Shown in pieces: positions 1 through 6,289 of a stretch of DNA of 18,335 nt; the first letter of the stretch is position 1; the number at the start of each line of letters is the position of its first letter. The notes under the pieces are model-generated. The model was not told the DNA's origin, did not search any database, and worked only from the letters and a program-made list of their open reading frames with translations. A program made the position numbers and the translations under genes. Origin of the DNA: an uncultured Eubacteriales bacterium (lineage in GTDB: Bacteria > Bacillota > Clostridia > Oscillospirales > Oscillospiraceae); NCBI GenBank assembly GCA_900550615.1, contig URSX01000027.1, forward strand, positions 1 through 18,335. Direction: 5' to 3'.

Positions 1-10
1 TTAAAATCAC

Positions 11-45
11 AAGTTTTTGAAACTTTTTCAAAGTTTCAAAAACTT
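11..45. terminator. Perfect AT-rich hairpin at the window edge
   Basis: Bases 11-26 and 30-45 form a perfect 16-bp inverted repeat with a 3-nt loop. The arms end in A/T runs, so either strand could give a weak U-tail. It probably ends a gene lying to the left of the window. It stands in tandem with the hairpin at 82-114. Confidence 0.5.
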
Positions 46-81
46 AGGCAGCGCGTCGAAAAGACTTTTTCGACACGCTGA

Positions 82-114
82 AAGGAGCTCTTCCTGAGGA
101 AGAGCTCCTTTTTT
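82..114. terminator. Strong intrinsic terminator
   Basis: A perfect 13-bp stem (82-94 with 98-110, loop TGA) is followed by a run of T on the + strand and preceded by A residues, so it can work in both directions. Between it and the hairpin at 11-45 is a third weaker one (GTCGAAAA / TTTTCGAC, near 55-73). The unit probably insulates the small gene at 182 from whatever lies to the left. Confidence 0.8.
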
Positions 115-126
115 CGGCTTTTCCCC

Positions 127-155
127 TTGCGTTTTTGCGCCGGGTGTGGCACAAT
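127..155 (+). promoter_or_regulatory. Candidate promoter for the small acidic gene
   Basis: TTGCGT (127-132), a 17-bp spacer and CACAAT (150-155) resemble a sigma-70 promoter. The -35 is weak. It would give a leader of about 20 nt before the ATG at 182. The strong terminator just upstream means the gene needs a promoter of its own. Confidence 0.35.
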
Positions 156-181
156 CGAAAAAAACACAGGAGGTGCGGGTG

Positions 182-397
182 ATGGATTTTCTCAGGGATC
201 CGGAGGGCATGGGGCCGTCGGAGCTGCGGGCATATCTGGATGATATCCGCTGTCAGCTGGAGATCATGGATGAGGACGAGCCGGAGGACGAGACCAGCGA
301 GGAGTTTGTGGACTGGGCCGAGGCGCATGAAGAGCTGGAGGATCTGGCCGATGAGATCATCGAGCGGCTGGAGGCCCTGGGTGAGCCGCTGGAGTGA
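182..397 (+). CDS. Small acidic protein of unknown function (71 aa)
   Basis: I do not recognise this protein. I start it at the ATG at 182 because AGGAGGT (168-174) lies 7 nt upstream; an in-frame GTG at 146 would lie before that ribosome binding site and is less likely. The product is very rich in Asp and Glu, especially at residues 27-50, with almost no Lys, and looks helical (alternating EELEDLADEIIERLEAL near the C-terminus), which suggests a small soluble helical or coiled protein. No signal peptide or membrane segment is visible. It stands alone between a strong terminator and a repeat-like intergenic region. A protein-protein or cation-binding role is possible but not shown. Confidence 0.7.
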   Translation: MDFLRDPEGMGPSELRAYLDDIRCQLEIMDEDEPEDETSEEFVDWAEAHEELEDLADEIIERLEALGEPLE

Positions 398-429
398 GAC
401 GGTAAAACAATTTGGAATCGTGCGCTGCG

Positions 430-610
430 AGGCGTGTAGGGGCGACCCTTGCGGTCGCCTGTGGGCGGGGAAATCGCCGATGTGCTGCCAGCGGCAGAAA
501 AAAGCGAGGCGATTTCGAGGAAGTGCCCCGATTAGCAGGCGCGACCATGGGCGGGAAAGCTCCCGCCTCTACGCACTTCTTAAATGATCTCGGCGGGCCC
601 CGCCCTACGG
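430..610. repeat. MITE/REP-like structured intergenic element
   Basis: This non-coding stretch is bounded by imperfect terminal inverted repeats, GTAGGGGCG (436-444) and CGCCCTAC (601-608). Inside are several perfect hairpins: GGCGACC/GGTCGCC (441-447 with 453-459), AAATCGCC/GGCGATTT (471-478 with 508-515), CTGCC/GGCAG (near 485-497) and GGCGGGA/TCCCGCC (550-556 with 561-567). No convincing ORF with a ribosome binding site is present. The layout fits a small non-autonomous repeat. No second copy lies in this window, so dispersal in the genome is inference. Confidence 0.5.
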
Positions 611-621
611 AAATTAAAATA

Positions 622-664
622 CCCCGGGAGGGAATGCCTGTATGGGCGTTCCTCCCGGGGGTTT
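622..664. terminator. Bidirectional intrinsic terminator of the importer operon
   Basis: CCCCGGGAGGGAA (622-634) pairs with TTCCTCCCGGGG (649-660) with one bulged G. On the - strand the stem is followed by TATTTTAATTT, and on the + strand by GTTTCTT. It lies 17 bp past the stop of the leftward ABC ATPase gene and most likely ends that operon. Confidence 0.75.
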
Positions 665-680
665 CTTGTTAAGAACAAAA

Positions 681-1247
681 TTAAAATGTCATAATTTCTG
701 CCCCGCCTAAAGCGGCGGCATCTTCCCGGTCATGGGTCACGCACAATATGGCCGCCCCATTTCGATGCCGGAGGATATAGTCCGCTGTCTGCCGCCTGGC
801 GGCATCGTCCAAGCCCTTGAAGGGCTCATCCAGCAGCAGGAGGTCGCCGCCATAGCATACCGCCCGGCAAACCGCTACTCTCCGGCGCATACCGCCGGAC
901 AGCTCCCCCACGGGCTGGTGCAGGCTGCCGCCCAGGCCCAGCTGCTCCAGGTGGCGGCAGATCTCGCTCTCGCTCACGGCCTTGCCCATGACCAGGCGGA
1001 TATTGTCCACGGCAGAAAACCCACCGCACAGCCGATCCTCCTGAAATACATAGCCGATCCGATCCGGCAGGTCCAGAATTTCCCCGCTGTCGGGCTTTTC
1101 CAGCCCGGCGATGCAGCGCAGCAGGGTGGTCTTCCCTTGACCCGAGGGGGCCATGAGGCAGGCAATCTGCCCTGCCGGCAGGGTCAGGGATACGCCCTCC
1201 AAAACGGCCTTGCCGCCGAAAGATTTACACAGATGGGAAACGATCAT
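681..1247 (-). CDS. ABC transporter ATP-binding protein (nitrate/sulfonate/NMT1-type importer)
   Basis: This is the ATPase of an importer and should act at the cytoplasmic face of the membrane with the permease encoded next to it. Visible motifs are a Walker A variant APSGQGKTT (residues 33-41; the usual first Gly is Ala), Q-loop VFQED (67-71), signature LSGGM (116-120), Walker B LLLLDEP (136-142) and the H-loop His172. At 188 aa it is shorter than most SsuB/TauB/ThiZ ATPases (about 240-260 aa); the C-terminal tail after the H-loop is nearly absent, but every catalytic motif is there. The ATG overlaps the permease stop by 4 bp, and AGGAGGT lies about 11 nt upstream. The substrate cannot be read from the ATPase. 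The family assignment is firm. Confidence 0.93.
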   Translation of the reverse strand: MIVSHLCKSFGGKAVLEGVSLTLPAGQIACLMAPSGQGKTTLLRCIAGLEKPDSGEILDLPDRIGYVFQEDRLCGGFSAVDNIRLVMGKAVSESEICRHLEQLGLGGSLHQPVGELSGGMRRRVAVCRAVCYGGDLLLLDEPFKGLDDAARRQTADYILRHRNGAAILCVTHDREDAAALGGAEIMTF

Positions 1248-2002
1248 GGGCGGCCGTCACCTCCTATCTGCCGAAGCAGTCCTCGCAGCAGCCGCAGCAC
1301 CAGCCATTCAAACCCGGCGCTGAGGGCCACGATGACCACCGTCCAGGCCAGGAGGTCGGCGGTCATCAGGTAGATTTTCGCCTCGTACAGCCGCTCACCA
1401 ATGGAGCCGCCTACCACGCCGATGACCTCCGCCGCCACGCCGGCCTTCCAGCTCATGCCCAGGGCAGCGGCGCTGCCCGCCAGTAAAAACGGCTCCACCG
1501 ACGGCAGATAGATCATCCGCAGGCGTCGCCGCCATGGCACGCGGAAGATCTGGGCCATTTCCAGAAGCTGCCCATCGGCATTTTTGATGCCCGTCAGAAT
1601 ATTGGTATACAGCAGCGGAAAGACCATGAGAAAGGAGATGAACAGGGAGAGCCGGGAGATTTTCAGCCAGATCAGCGCCAGAATGATGAACGATGCCACC
1701 GGCACGGACTTAATGGCCAGCACATAAGGCTGCAGCAGGATCTCCAGCATCCGCAGCCGCCCGGCTGCAAAGGCCAGCACGGCGGCTGCTGCCAGCGCCA
1801 GCAGAAAGCCTCCGGCGATGCGCAGGAAGCTGAAAAAGACTGTGCACCAGAAGCCCGCCGTGGGAACCAGGACGGCCAGCCGCGCCGCTACCTGCACCGG
1901 GGAGGGCAGCAGCAGGGGGGAGGCCACAGCCATGGACGCCCCCTGCCAGACGGCCACGGCCAGGGCAGCGGCTAAGAGCTTCTGCAGGCGCTCCCGGCTC
2001 AT
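1244..2002 (-). CDS. ABC transporter permease (SsuC/TauC-like)
   Basis: This is the membrane subunit of the importer, 252 aa, the usual length for the binding-protein-dependent permeases of the nitrate/sulfonate/taurine/pyrimidine group. About six hydrophobic segments are visible. The cytoplasmic coupling region near residues 149-175 (EMAQIFRVPWRRRLRMIYLP) corresponds to the EAA loop that docks on the ATPase. The start overlaps the lipoprotein stop by 4 bp (ATGA), and the stop overlaps the ATPase start in the same way, so the three genes are translationally coupled. Family membership is clear; the transported compound is unknown. Confidence 0.92.
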   Translation of the reverse strand: MSRERLQKLLAAALAVAVWQGASMAVASPLLLPSPVQVAARLAVLVPTAGFWCTVFFSFLRIAGGFLLALAAAAVLAFAAGRLRMLEILLQPYVLAIKSVPVASFIILALIWLKISRLSLFISFLMVFPLLYTNILTGIKNADGQLLEMAQIFRVPWRRRLRMIYLPSVEPFLLAGSAAALGMSWKAGVAAEVIGVVGGSIGERLYEAKIYLMTADLLAWTVVIVALSAGFEWLVLRLLRGLLRQIGGDGRP

Positions 2003-2985
2003 GCGCCCAGCCAGTAGAAGCCGTCTGTGGGCATAGCGCCGCCTACGGACTCCGGCTTCAGATCATACAGGGTCTGCAGATAGCCGCTGACGGCGGTTTT
2101 CATGTCGGCACCGGTGATGCAGACCAGATTGCAGGCGGGGATGGCTTTTTCTGCCACGGCGGCCTTTACAATGCCCAGCTTCTCCACCAGCACGGCGGTT
2201 TCGGCGGGATGGGCATTGGCATAGTCGGTGCTGGCGGCATACTCCTTCAGGAACTTGGCCACGGCCTCCGGATGCTCGTCGGCAAAGGCCTTGCGCACCA
2301 GCAGGCCCGCCGTGACCAGGCGGCTGTCCACGCCCAGCTTGTCCCACTGAGCGGAGAGATCCAGGGCCACCCGCAGACCCTCCACCTGGCCCTGGGCCAC
2401 GGTGACAAAGGGCTGGGGCAGCATGGCCACGGAGGATTCCTCCTGGGCCATGAGGGTCACGATCTCCGTGGGCTCGCTCTTCCACTCCACGGTGACGTCT
2501 TCGCCCAGGGTCAGGCCGTTCTGGGCCAGCAGGTAGGTCAGGGCATACTCGGGAGTGGCACCCTTGCCGGTGGCGTAGATGGTTTTGCCGGCCAGGGACT
2601 TGATATCCGTCACGGTCTCGCCGCCCTTTTCCACAATGTACAGCACGCCCAGGGTGCTGGCGGCCAGAAGCTCCACCTGGCCCTGGGTCTGGTTGTAGAG
2701 AATGGCGCCCACATTGGCGGGCACGGCCAGAATATCCAGCTCGCCCTTGATCAGCTGCGGTGTCAGATCCGAGGCGGAGGCGGCCATGGTGAACTCATAG
2801 GTGTTGGCGGTCAGCTTGTTTTCAGCGTTGTCCAGCAGCTTGGCCATGCCCATGGAGGTGGGGCCCTTCAGGCCGCCCACACGGATGTTTACAGATTGGT
2901 ATGTTTCCTGGCGGGGCTGCGCGGCGCAGGCGGCCAGGCTCAGTGCCAGCACCAGGGCCAGCAGGAGGGAGAGGATCTTTTTCAT
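1999..2985 (-). CDS. Substrate-binding lipoprotein, NMT1/THI5-like ABC importer
   Basis: This is the extracytoplasmic solute-binding protein of the importer. I start it at the ATG at 2985 (328 aa), behind AAAGGA; a longer reading frame begins at 3033 but would put 16 residues before the signal peptide. Residues 1-20 are a lipoprotein signal (MKKILSLLLALVLALSLAAC) with lipidated Cys20. The mature part begins with the VGGLKGPTSMGMAKLLD motif typical of NMT1/SsuA-like binding proteins and continues over a two-lobed domain (AGKTIYATGKGATPEYAL, AMLPQPFVT). It lies 22 bp after the TM1266 gene and overlaps the permease by 4 bp. Relatives bind thiamine pyrimidines, sulfonates, nitrate or riboflavin; the ligand here is not predictable. 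Confidence 0.92.
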   Translation of the reverse strand: MKKILSLLLALVLALSLAACAAQPRQETYQSVNIRVGGLKGPTSMGMAKLLDNAENKLTANTYEFTMAASASDLTPQLIKGELDILAVPANVGAILYNQTQGQVELLAASTLGVLYIVEKGGETVTDIKSLAGKTIYATGKGATPEYALTYLLAQNGLTLGEDVTVEWKSEPTEIVTLMAQEESSVAMLPQPFVTVAQGQVEGLRVALDLSAQWDKLGVDSRLVTAGLLVRKAFADEHPEAVAKFLKEYAASTDYANAHPAETAVLVEKLGIVKAAVAEKAIPACNLVCITGADMKTAVSGYLQTLYDLKPESVGGAMPTDGFYWLGA

Positions 2986-3007
2986 TGTGGTGTTCCTTTC
3001 TTTTGCT

Positions 3008-3271
3008 TTAGTTTTCCGCAGGGGTGATGACATGGGAATACTGGGTCTTGGCGCTGACTCCCTCCAGGCGGCCGATCTTGCCGCTGAGGGCGGAAATGGC
3101 GTCCTGGGGCGCGTCCAGCACCACGGAGATGATGTTCACGCACTTTTCCCGGTAGGGAAGCCCCATGCGGCCAATGATGTAGCGGCCGTACTGGTGCAGC
3201 AGCTCGTTCAGCGCGGCCACCGACGACTCCTTTTCCACAATAATGCCGATGAGGGCGACTCTGGTTTCCAT
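3008..3271 (-). CDS. TM1266-family iron-only hydrogenase system putative regulator
   Basis: The 87-aa product begins METRVALIGIIVEKESSVAA and contains YGRYIIGRMGLPYREK and SVVLDAPQDAISALSGKIGR. These are the hallmarks of the TM1266 family, a small ACT/NikR-C-like domain found beside [FeFe]-hydrogenase maturation genes in anaerobes and annotated as a putative regulator. The start at 3271 is chosen because GGGAGGT lies 6 nt upstream; a frame open from 3355 has no such site. It is the first gene of the importer operon, behind a strong promoter and a leader with an internal terminator. No hydrogenase or HydEFG gene lies in the window. The family call is confident; the regulatory role is poorly established even within the family. 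Confidence 0.9.
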   Translation of the reverse strand: METRVALIGIIVEKESSVAALNELLHQYGRYIIGRMGLPYREKCVNIISVVLDAPQDAISALSGKIGRLEGVSAKTQYSHVITPAEN

Positions 3272-3301
3272 GTGATTACCTCCCGGATGAATTTTTGCGG
3301 C

Positions 3302-3329
3302 AAAAAAACCGCATCGCTCTGCGACACGG
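3302..3329 (-). terminator. Intrinsic terminator inside the importer operon leader (attenuator candidate)
   Basis: On the - strand, CCGTGTCGC (3329-3321) pairs over a 3-nt AGA loop with GCGATGCGG (3317-3309). This gives 9 bp with two G-U wobbles, then seven U (3308-3302). The wobbles pair only in the - strand RNA, so the hairpin is built for this transcript. It lies about 80-107 nt after the predicted transcription start and 31 nt before the TM1266 start, where a riboswitch or attenuator expression platform would sit. GCCGC just after the U-run (3301-3297) could form an alternative pair with GCGG of the stem. Confidence 0.65.
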
Positions 3330-3410
3330 CCACAAGACCCGCCGGGGGCGGGCAATTCTCTCTATGGCGCATCTTCCGCCGCAAGAAAACTTTTGGCGTC
3401 AGGAGCTTGG
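3330..3410 (-). ncRNA. Candidate 5' leader aptamer region of the TM1266-importer operon
   Basis: Between the predicted start (near 3409) and the leader terminator, the RNA holds a CCCGCC/GGCGGG hairpin (3352-3347 with 3343-3338) and a GC-rich segment (GACGCC...GCGGCG, near 3399-3376) that can fold on itself. I checked for signatures of the TPP class (CUGAGA), guanidine-I (ACACGG) and glycine and saw none. It may be an unknown cis-regulatory RNA, a binding site for a trans factor, or unstructured leader. Confidence 0.3.
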
Positions 3411-3415
3411 TTTGT

Positions 3416-3444
3416 ATTGTAGGGGAAAATGGGGGGATTGTCAA
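3416..3444 (-). promoter_or_regulatory. Near-consensus sigma-70 promoter of the TM1266-importer operon
   Basis: On the - strand TTGACA (3444-3439) is followed by exactly 17 bp and TACAAT (3421-3416), which is 11 of 12 consensus bases at ideal spacing. Transcription would begin near 3409 and produce a leader of about 138 nt before the ATG at 3271. Such a strong promoter fits control exerted downstream, in the leader. Confidence 0.85.
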
Positions 3445-3500
3445 GCCTCCTTGTGCCGCCTGCGCAGGGGAGCGTGTGATTTTTGCGAAAAATTTGCGAA

Positions 3501-3541
3501 GAATGTCTATGACATTCCCGGCGAAAATTTGCTATGCTGAA
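3501..3541 (+). promoter_or_regulatory. Candidate promoter with overlapping palindromic operator
   Basis: A perfect inverted repeat, GAATGTC-TAT-GACATTC (3501-3517), overlaps a -35-like ATGACA (3509-3514). An 18-bp spacer leads to TATGCT (3533-3538). A repressor at the palindrome would block the promoter. It would drive rightward transcription towards the 32-aa ORF at 3645. The promoter elements are moderate. Confidence 0.4.
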
Positions 3542-3599
3542 CGGGAAGTAAATAAGCGAAACAGGACAATAAATGTTGCTCTCCCTATGTCTGACGGGT

Positions 3600-3623
3600 G
3601 GGCGGCGTTTGTTGCCCTTTTTT
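3600..3623 (+). terminator. Leader terminator before the 32-aa ORF
   Basis: GGGCGG (3600-3605) pairs with TTGCCC (3612-3617) through four Watson-Crick pairs and two G-U wobbles on the + strand RNA, followed by six T. It is short, so moderate at best. It lies 21 bp before the microprotein ATG and could attenuate it or produce a short RNA. Confidence 0.45.
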
Positions 3624-3644
3624 CGCGGAGAAAAGGAAAAAACA

Positions 3645-3743
3645 ATGCCGAGAAACAAAAAGCAGGGCATTGCCCTGCCCATTCAGATGCTCCTGGTGGC
3701 CCCGCTGTCCCTGCGCCTGACCCGGGTGCTGGTGAAAGGGTAA
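3645..3743 (+). CDS. Candidate 32-aa basic microprotein
   Basis: The ATG at 3645 follows an A/G-rich ribosome binding region (GGAGAAAAGGAAAAAACA). The product starts MPRNKKQGIALPIQMLLVAP and ends SLRLTRVLVKG: a basic N-terminus, a short hydrophobic stretch (about residues 9-23) and a basic tail. It could sit at the membrane or be a leader peptide. Support comes from context: a candidate promoter upstream, a terminator 6 bp past the stop, and hairpin wobbles that favour + strand RNA on both sides. I recognise no family and it may not be translated. Confidence 0.4.
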   Translation: MPRNKKQGIALPIQMLLVAPLSLRLTRVLVKG

Positions 3744-3749
3744 AAGAAA

Positions 3750-3777
3750 AGAGGTCAAGCCCCACGGCTTGGCTTCT
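3750..3777 (+). terminator. Hairpin after the 32-aa ORF
   Basis: AGAGGTCAAGCC (3750-3761) pairs with GGCTTGGCTTCT (3766-3777) over a CCAC loop. Ten pairs are Watson-Crick and two are G-U, and the wobbles pair only in + strand RNA. The U-tail is weak (TCTTCTC spread), so termination may be partial. Confidence 0.5.
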
Positions 3778-3931
3778 TCTCAAGAAAACGTTCACTCCCA
3801 TCCGTGTAAATGCTCTACCGATGGGGGCGAAGTCCATTACGGTCATCTCCCTTGCAAAGGGCCTATGAAGTTGGAGGCCCGGGAGGCCGTCTGCGCGTTC
3901 AGGGCCGTGGTGGCGGGTGCGAAGAAGCGGG
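3778..3931. other. Gap with no recognised gene
   Basis: This stretch lies between the microprotein terminator and the end of the LysR gene. One loose inverted repeat (CCCATC ... GATGGG, near 3796-3826) is visible. I see no ORF with a ribosome binding site and no clear terminator for the LysR gene. Confidence 0.4.
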
Positions 3932-4828
3932 CTATGCCAGGACTGCGTGCAGCGCCCGGTTCAATTCCTGAAGGAAGCCCTCGATCTGCGGCGTGACCAC
4001 CTTGCTGCGGTGCAGCACCATCTGTACCGCCTGAGTCAGCTCCCATTCCGGGATGGACAGGCACCGCAGCCGTCCGGTCTCCACGTCCACGCACACCGTG
4101 TACCATGGCAGCAGGGACAGGTATGCCCCGCCCAGCAGCAATTCCCGTGCGGCACTGGCGCTGGGCAGGCGCAGAAAAGGTTCGCACGACACACTGTGCT
4201 GCGCCAGCAGACCCTCAAAGCGGCGGTTATAGGGCGCGTCCTGCTCCATGAGGATCAGCTCGCTGCCGGAGAGATCTCGCAGATCTACGGATGGGCGGCC
4301 CGCCAGCGGGTGGGACGGACTGGCCACCAGAACCACCGGCACCTTTGTCTGCTGCCAGATATGCCATTGGGCGGGGGGCAGGGGGTCGTCGATGACGCAT
4401 ATGGCGTCGACGGAACCCTGCTGCAGCAGCTGCGTCAGGTTCACAGTGGTGTCCACCAGCAGTTCCACCCGTACCCTGGGAAAGCGGGCGTGGTAGGCCG
4501 GCAGCAGCGGTTTCATCAGCAGTTCAAACAGAGAGTCCGTGATGCCAATGCGGATGGAGCCGGATAGAATCGCATCGGACTTGCCGAAATTCTCCACTGC
4601 GGCTACTGCCGCCACGGCCCTGCGGGCATAGGGCACCAGTGACCGACCAAAATCCGTCAGGTACACGTTCTTGCCGATACGGTCAAACAGCGGCATGCCC
4701 AGCTCCTGCTCCAGCTGGCGAATCTGCACACTGACCGCCGATTGGGAGTACCCCAGTTCCGCCGCCGCTTTTGTAATGTTCTGCAGCGATGCCGCGTGCA
4801 GAAATGTATTCAGATTTCGTATCTCCAT
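3932..4828 (-). CDS. LysR-family transcriptional regulator
   Basis: The 298-aa product has the standard LysR length and layout. Residues 1-60 are the winged helix-turn-helix (MEIRNLNTFLHAASLQNITK, then AAAELGYSQSAVSVQIRQLEQELGMPLFDR). A linker helix follows, then from about residue 90 the effector-binding domain (SGSIRIGITDSLFELLM). The start at 4828 is preceded by a G-rich site (GGGGGCC). It is transcribed away from the PLP enzyme gene with 168 bp between the starts, the usual arrangement of a LysR regulator and its target. It probably controls that gene in response to a sulfur amino acid or related compound; this is inferred from position only. Confidence 0.93.
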   Translation of the reverse strand: MEIRNLNTFLHAASLQNITKAAAELGYSQSAVSVQIRQLEQELGMPLFDRIGKNVYLTDFGRSLVPYARRAVAAVAAVENFGKSDAILSGSIRIGITDSLFELLMKPLLPAYHARFPRVRVELLVDTTVNLTQLLQQGSVDAICVIDDPLPPAQWHIWQQTKVPVVLVASPSHPLAGRPSVDLRDLSGSELILMEQDAPYNRRFEGLLAQHSVSCEPFLRLPSASAARELLLGGAYLSLLPWYTVCVDVETGRLRCLSIPEWELTQAVQMVLHRSKVVTPQIEGFLQELNRALHAVLA

Positions 4829-4849
4829 GACCCGGCCCCCTTTTTGTAT

Positions 4850-4877
4850 ATCGTATCATACATTCACAGAAAATCAA
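4850..4877 (-). promoter_or_regulatory. Candidate promoter of the LysR gene
   Basis: On the - strand TTGATT (4877-4872), 16 bp, then TACGAT (4855-4850). It would start transcription near 4843, only about 15 nt before the ATG. Moderate match. Confidence 0.45.
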
Positions 4878-4881
4878 TTAT

Positions 4882-4897
4882 ATATTTTAATAAATAT
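4882..4897. promoter_or_regulatory. Inverted repeat, probable LysR operator
   Basis: ATATTT-TAAT-AAATAT is a perfect 6-bp inverted repeat between the two divergent promoters, just upstream of both -35 elements. LysR proteins bind interrupted AT-rich dyads (T-N11-A type) in this position to regulate themselves and the divergent gene. The region is very AT-rich, so chance symmetry is possible. Confidence 0.4.
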
Positions 4898-4913
4898 CAT
4901 AAAAATCATTCGT

Positions 4914-4942
4914 TTTACAAAACTGTTTAACCGCACTACAAT
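4914..4942 (+). promoter_or_regulatory. Strong sigma-70 promoter of the PLP enzyme gene
   Basis: TTTACA (4914-4919), exactly 17 bp, then TACAAT (4937-4942): 10 of 12 consensus bases. The transcript would start near 4949. A perfect GCGGTGC/GCACCGC hairpin (4957-4963 with 4969-4975) then lies in the leader ahead of the ribosome binding site. Confidence 0.75.
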
Positions 4943-4996
4943 GATCACAACGAAGGGCGGTGCTCAAAGCACCGCATAATAATCTGAGAGGAGCGT

Positions 4997-6181
4997 ATGA
5001 ATATGGAAGGAAAACTGCACATCAACACCACTGCCGTACACGGCGGCGCACGGAAGGACGACTGCTTCGGCGCCATCAACGAGCCCATCTACATGACCTC
5101 CAACTACCGCATTCCCACCGATGGTACCCCGGTGGACTGGAGCGGCATCCACAGCAACATTTACCAGCGCAACCGCAACCCCAACCAGATGGTGCTGCAG
5201 GACAAGCTGTGCGCCCTGACCGGCGCAGAGGACGGCGCAGTGTTCGCCAGCGGTGTGGCCGCTTTGGCCGCCGTATTCACCACCACCCTGAACTCCGGCG
5301 ACCACGCCATCGTGTCCGAGGTGTGCTACAGCGCCACGAACCTGCTGTTCCGGGAGTATCTGCCCAAGAAGTACGGCGTGGAGGTGACTCTGCTGGACAC
5401 CACCGACACCGAGGCCGTTCGGGCCGCTGTGCGCCCCAACACCAAGCTCATCCACGTGGAGACCCCGGGCAACCCCACCACCGGCATCAGCGACATTGAT
5501 GCCATTGCGGAGATCGCCCACAAGGCCGGGGCGCTGCTGAGCGTAGACGCCACCTTCGCCGGCCCCGTGTACATCCGTCCCTTGTCTCACGGGGCGGACC
5601 TGGAGATCCACAGCATGACCAAGTACATCAACGGCCACGGTGACTCTCTGGGCGGCTGCGTCCTGGGCCGCACGGAGCTGATCGACCGGATCAAGGAGTT
5701 GGCCATGGTGAACTACGGCGGCATCCTCAGCCCCTTCAACGCCTGGCTGGTAGCCCGGGGTCTTACCACGGCTCCCCTGCGGATGAAGCAGCACAGCGAC
5801 GTGGCTCTGGCTGTGGCAGAGTTCCTGGAGAGCTGCCCGGCTACCCGGTTCGTGTGGTATCCCGGCCTGAAGAGCCATCCCCAGCACGACCGGGCGGAGA
5901 AGCTGATGCACGGCCAGTACTCCGGCATGATCTCCTTTGACCTGAAGGGCGATGAGAAGCAGCATGAAAAGTTTTTGGATGCCCTGAAGCTGGTGACACA
6001 TGCGGTGTCTTTGGGCGATGTGGAGAGCCTCATCGTCTACTATGACAAAAACAGTGATAAGCTCCCGCATTATCCTGCCGTTTATCAGGAAGGATTCTTC
6101 CGGTTCAGCATTGGACTGGAGGATGCCGAGGACATCATCGCAGACCTGACCCAGGCCATGCAGGCGGCGGACATGCTGTAA
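4997..6181 (+). CDS. Cys/Met-metabolism PLP-dependent enzyme (gamma-synthase/lyase family)
   Basis: This belongs to the transsulfuration family: cystathionine gamma-synthase, gamma-lyase, methionine gamma-lyase and O-acetylhomoserine sulfhydrylase. The 394-aa length is typical. Visible residues: YQRNRNP (56-62, phosphate-binding Tyr/Arg from the next subunit), SGVAAL (85-90), Tyr111 stacking on PLP in CYSATN, ETPGNPT (155-161), Asp184 contacting the pyridine nitrogen in SVDATFAGP (usual VDNTFATP), Schiff-base Lys209 in HSMTKY, and a C-terminal RFSIGLED Arg. Several motifs are atypical (CYSATN, DATF), so the exact reaction is uncertain. AGGAG (4989-4993) is 3 nt from the ATG at 4997 and 9 nt from the ATG at 5003; the latter, giving 392 aa, may be the true start. 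A divergent LysR gene probably regulates it. Confidence 0.93.
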   Translation: MNMEGKLHINTTAVHGGARKDDCFGAINEPIYMTSNYRIPTDGTPVDWSGIHSNIYQRNRNPNQMVLQDKLCALTGAEDGAVFASGVAALAAVFTTTLNSGDHAIVSEVCYSATNLLFREYLPKKYGVEVTLLDTTDTEAVRAAVRPNTKLIHVETPGNPTTGISDIDAIAEIAHKAGALLSVDATFAGPVYIRPLSHGADLEIHSMTKYINGHGDSLGGCVLGRTELIDRIKELAMVNYGGILSPFNAWLVARGLTTAPLRMKQHSDVALAVAEFLESCPATRFVWYPGLKSHPQHDRAEKLMHGQYSGMISFDLKGDEKQHEKFLDALKLVTHAVSLGDVESLIVYYDKNSDKLPHYPAVYQEGFFRFSIGLEDAEDIIADLTQAMQAADML

Positions 6182-6254
6182 ATTTATCAACAAAACAGAA
6201 AGATTATAAGGCTTCTCATAAGGCGATAAGCGCCACAAGGCATTCAGACAAATA

Positions 6255-6288
6255 GAAGTTCCCGGTTTCGTAGGAAACCGGGAACTTC
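6255..6288 (-). terminator. tRNA terminator displaced to the left island end
   Basis: A perfect 15-bp stem (6255-6269 with 6274-6288) lies directly after the tRNA CCA end read on the - strand. It is homologous to the hairpin at 18260-18297 but differs at paired positions (CCCGG versus CCTGA), so pairing was preserved. It can also serve the PLP enzyme gene as a + strand terminator. Confidence 0.75.
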
Positions 6289-6289
6289 T

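Noticed and set aside
2209..3027. Long + strand open frame opposite the binding-protein gene
   Set aside because: It is the GC-rich antisense of a clear lipoprotein gene; the product is low-complexity Gly/His/Gln with no family motif.
3272..3410. TPP riboswitch in the importer leader
   Set aside because: Expected because some relatives import thiamine precursors, but the CUGAGA and other conserved TPP motifs are not there; only an unclassified leader is supported.
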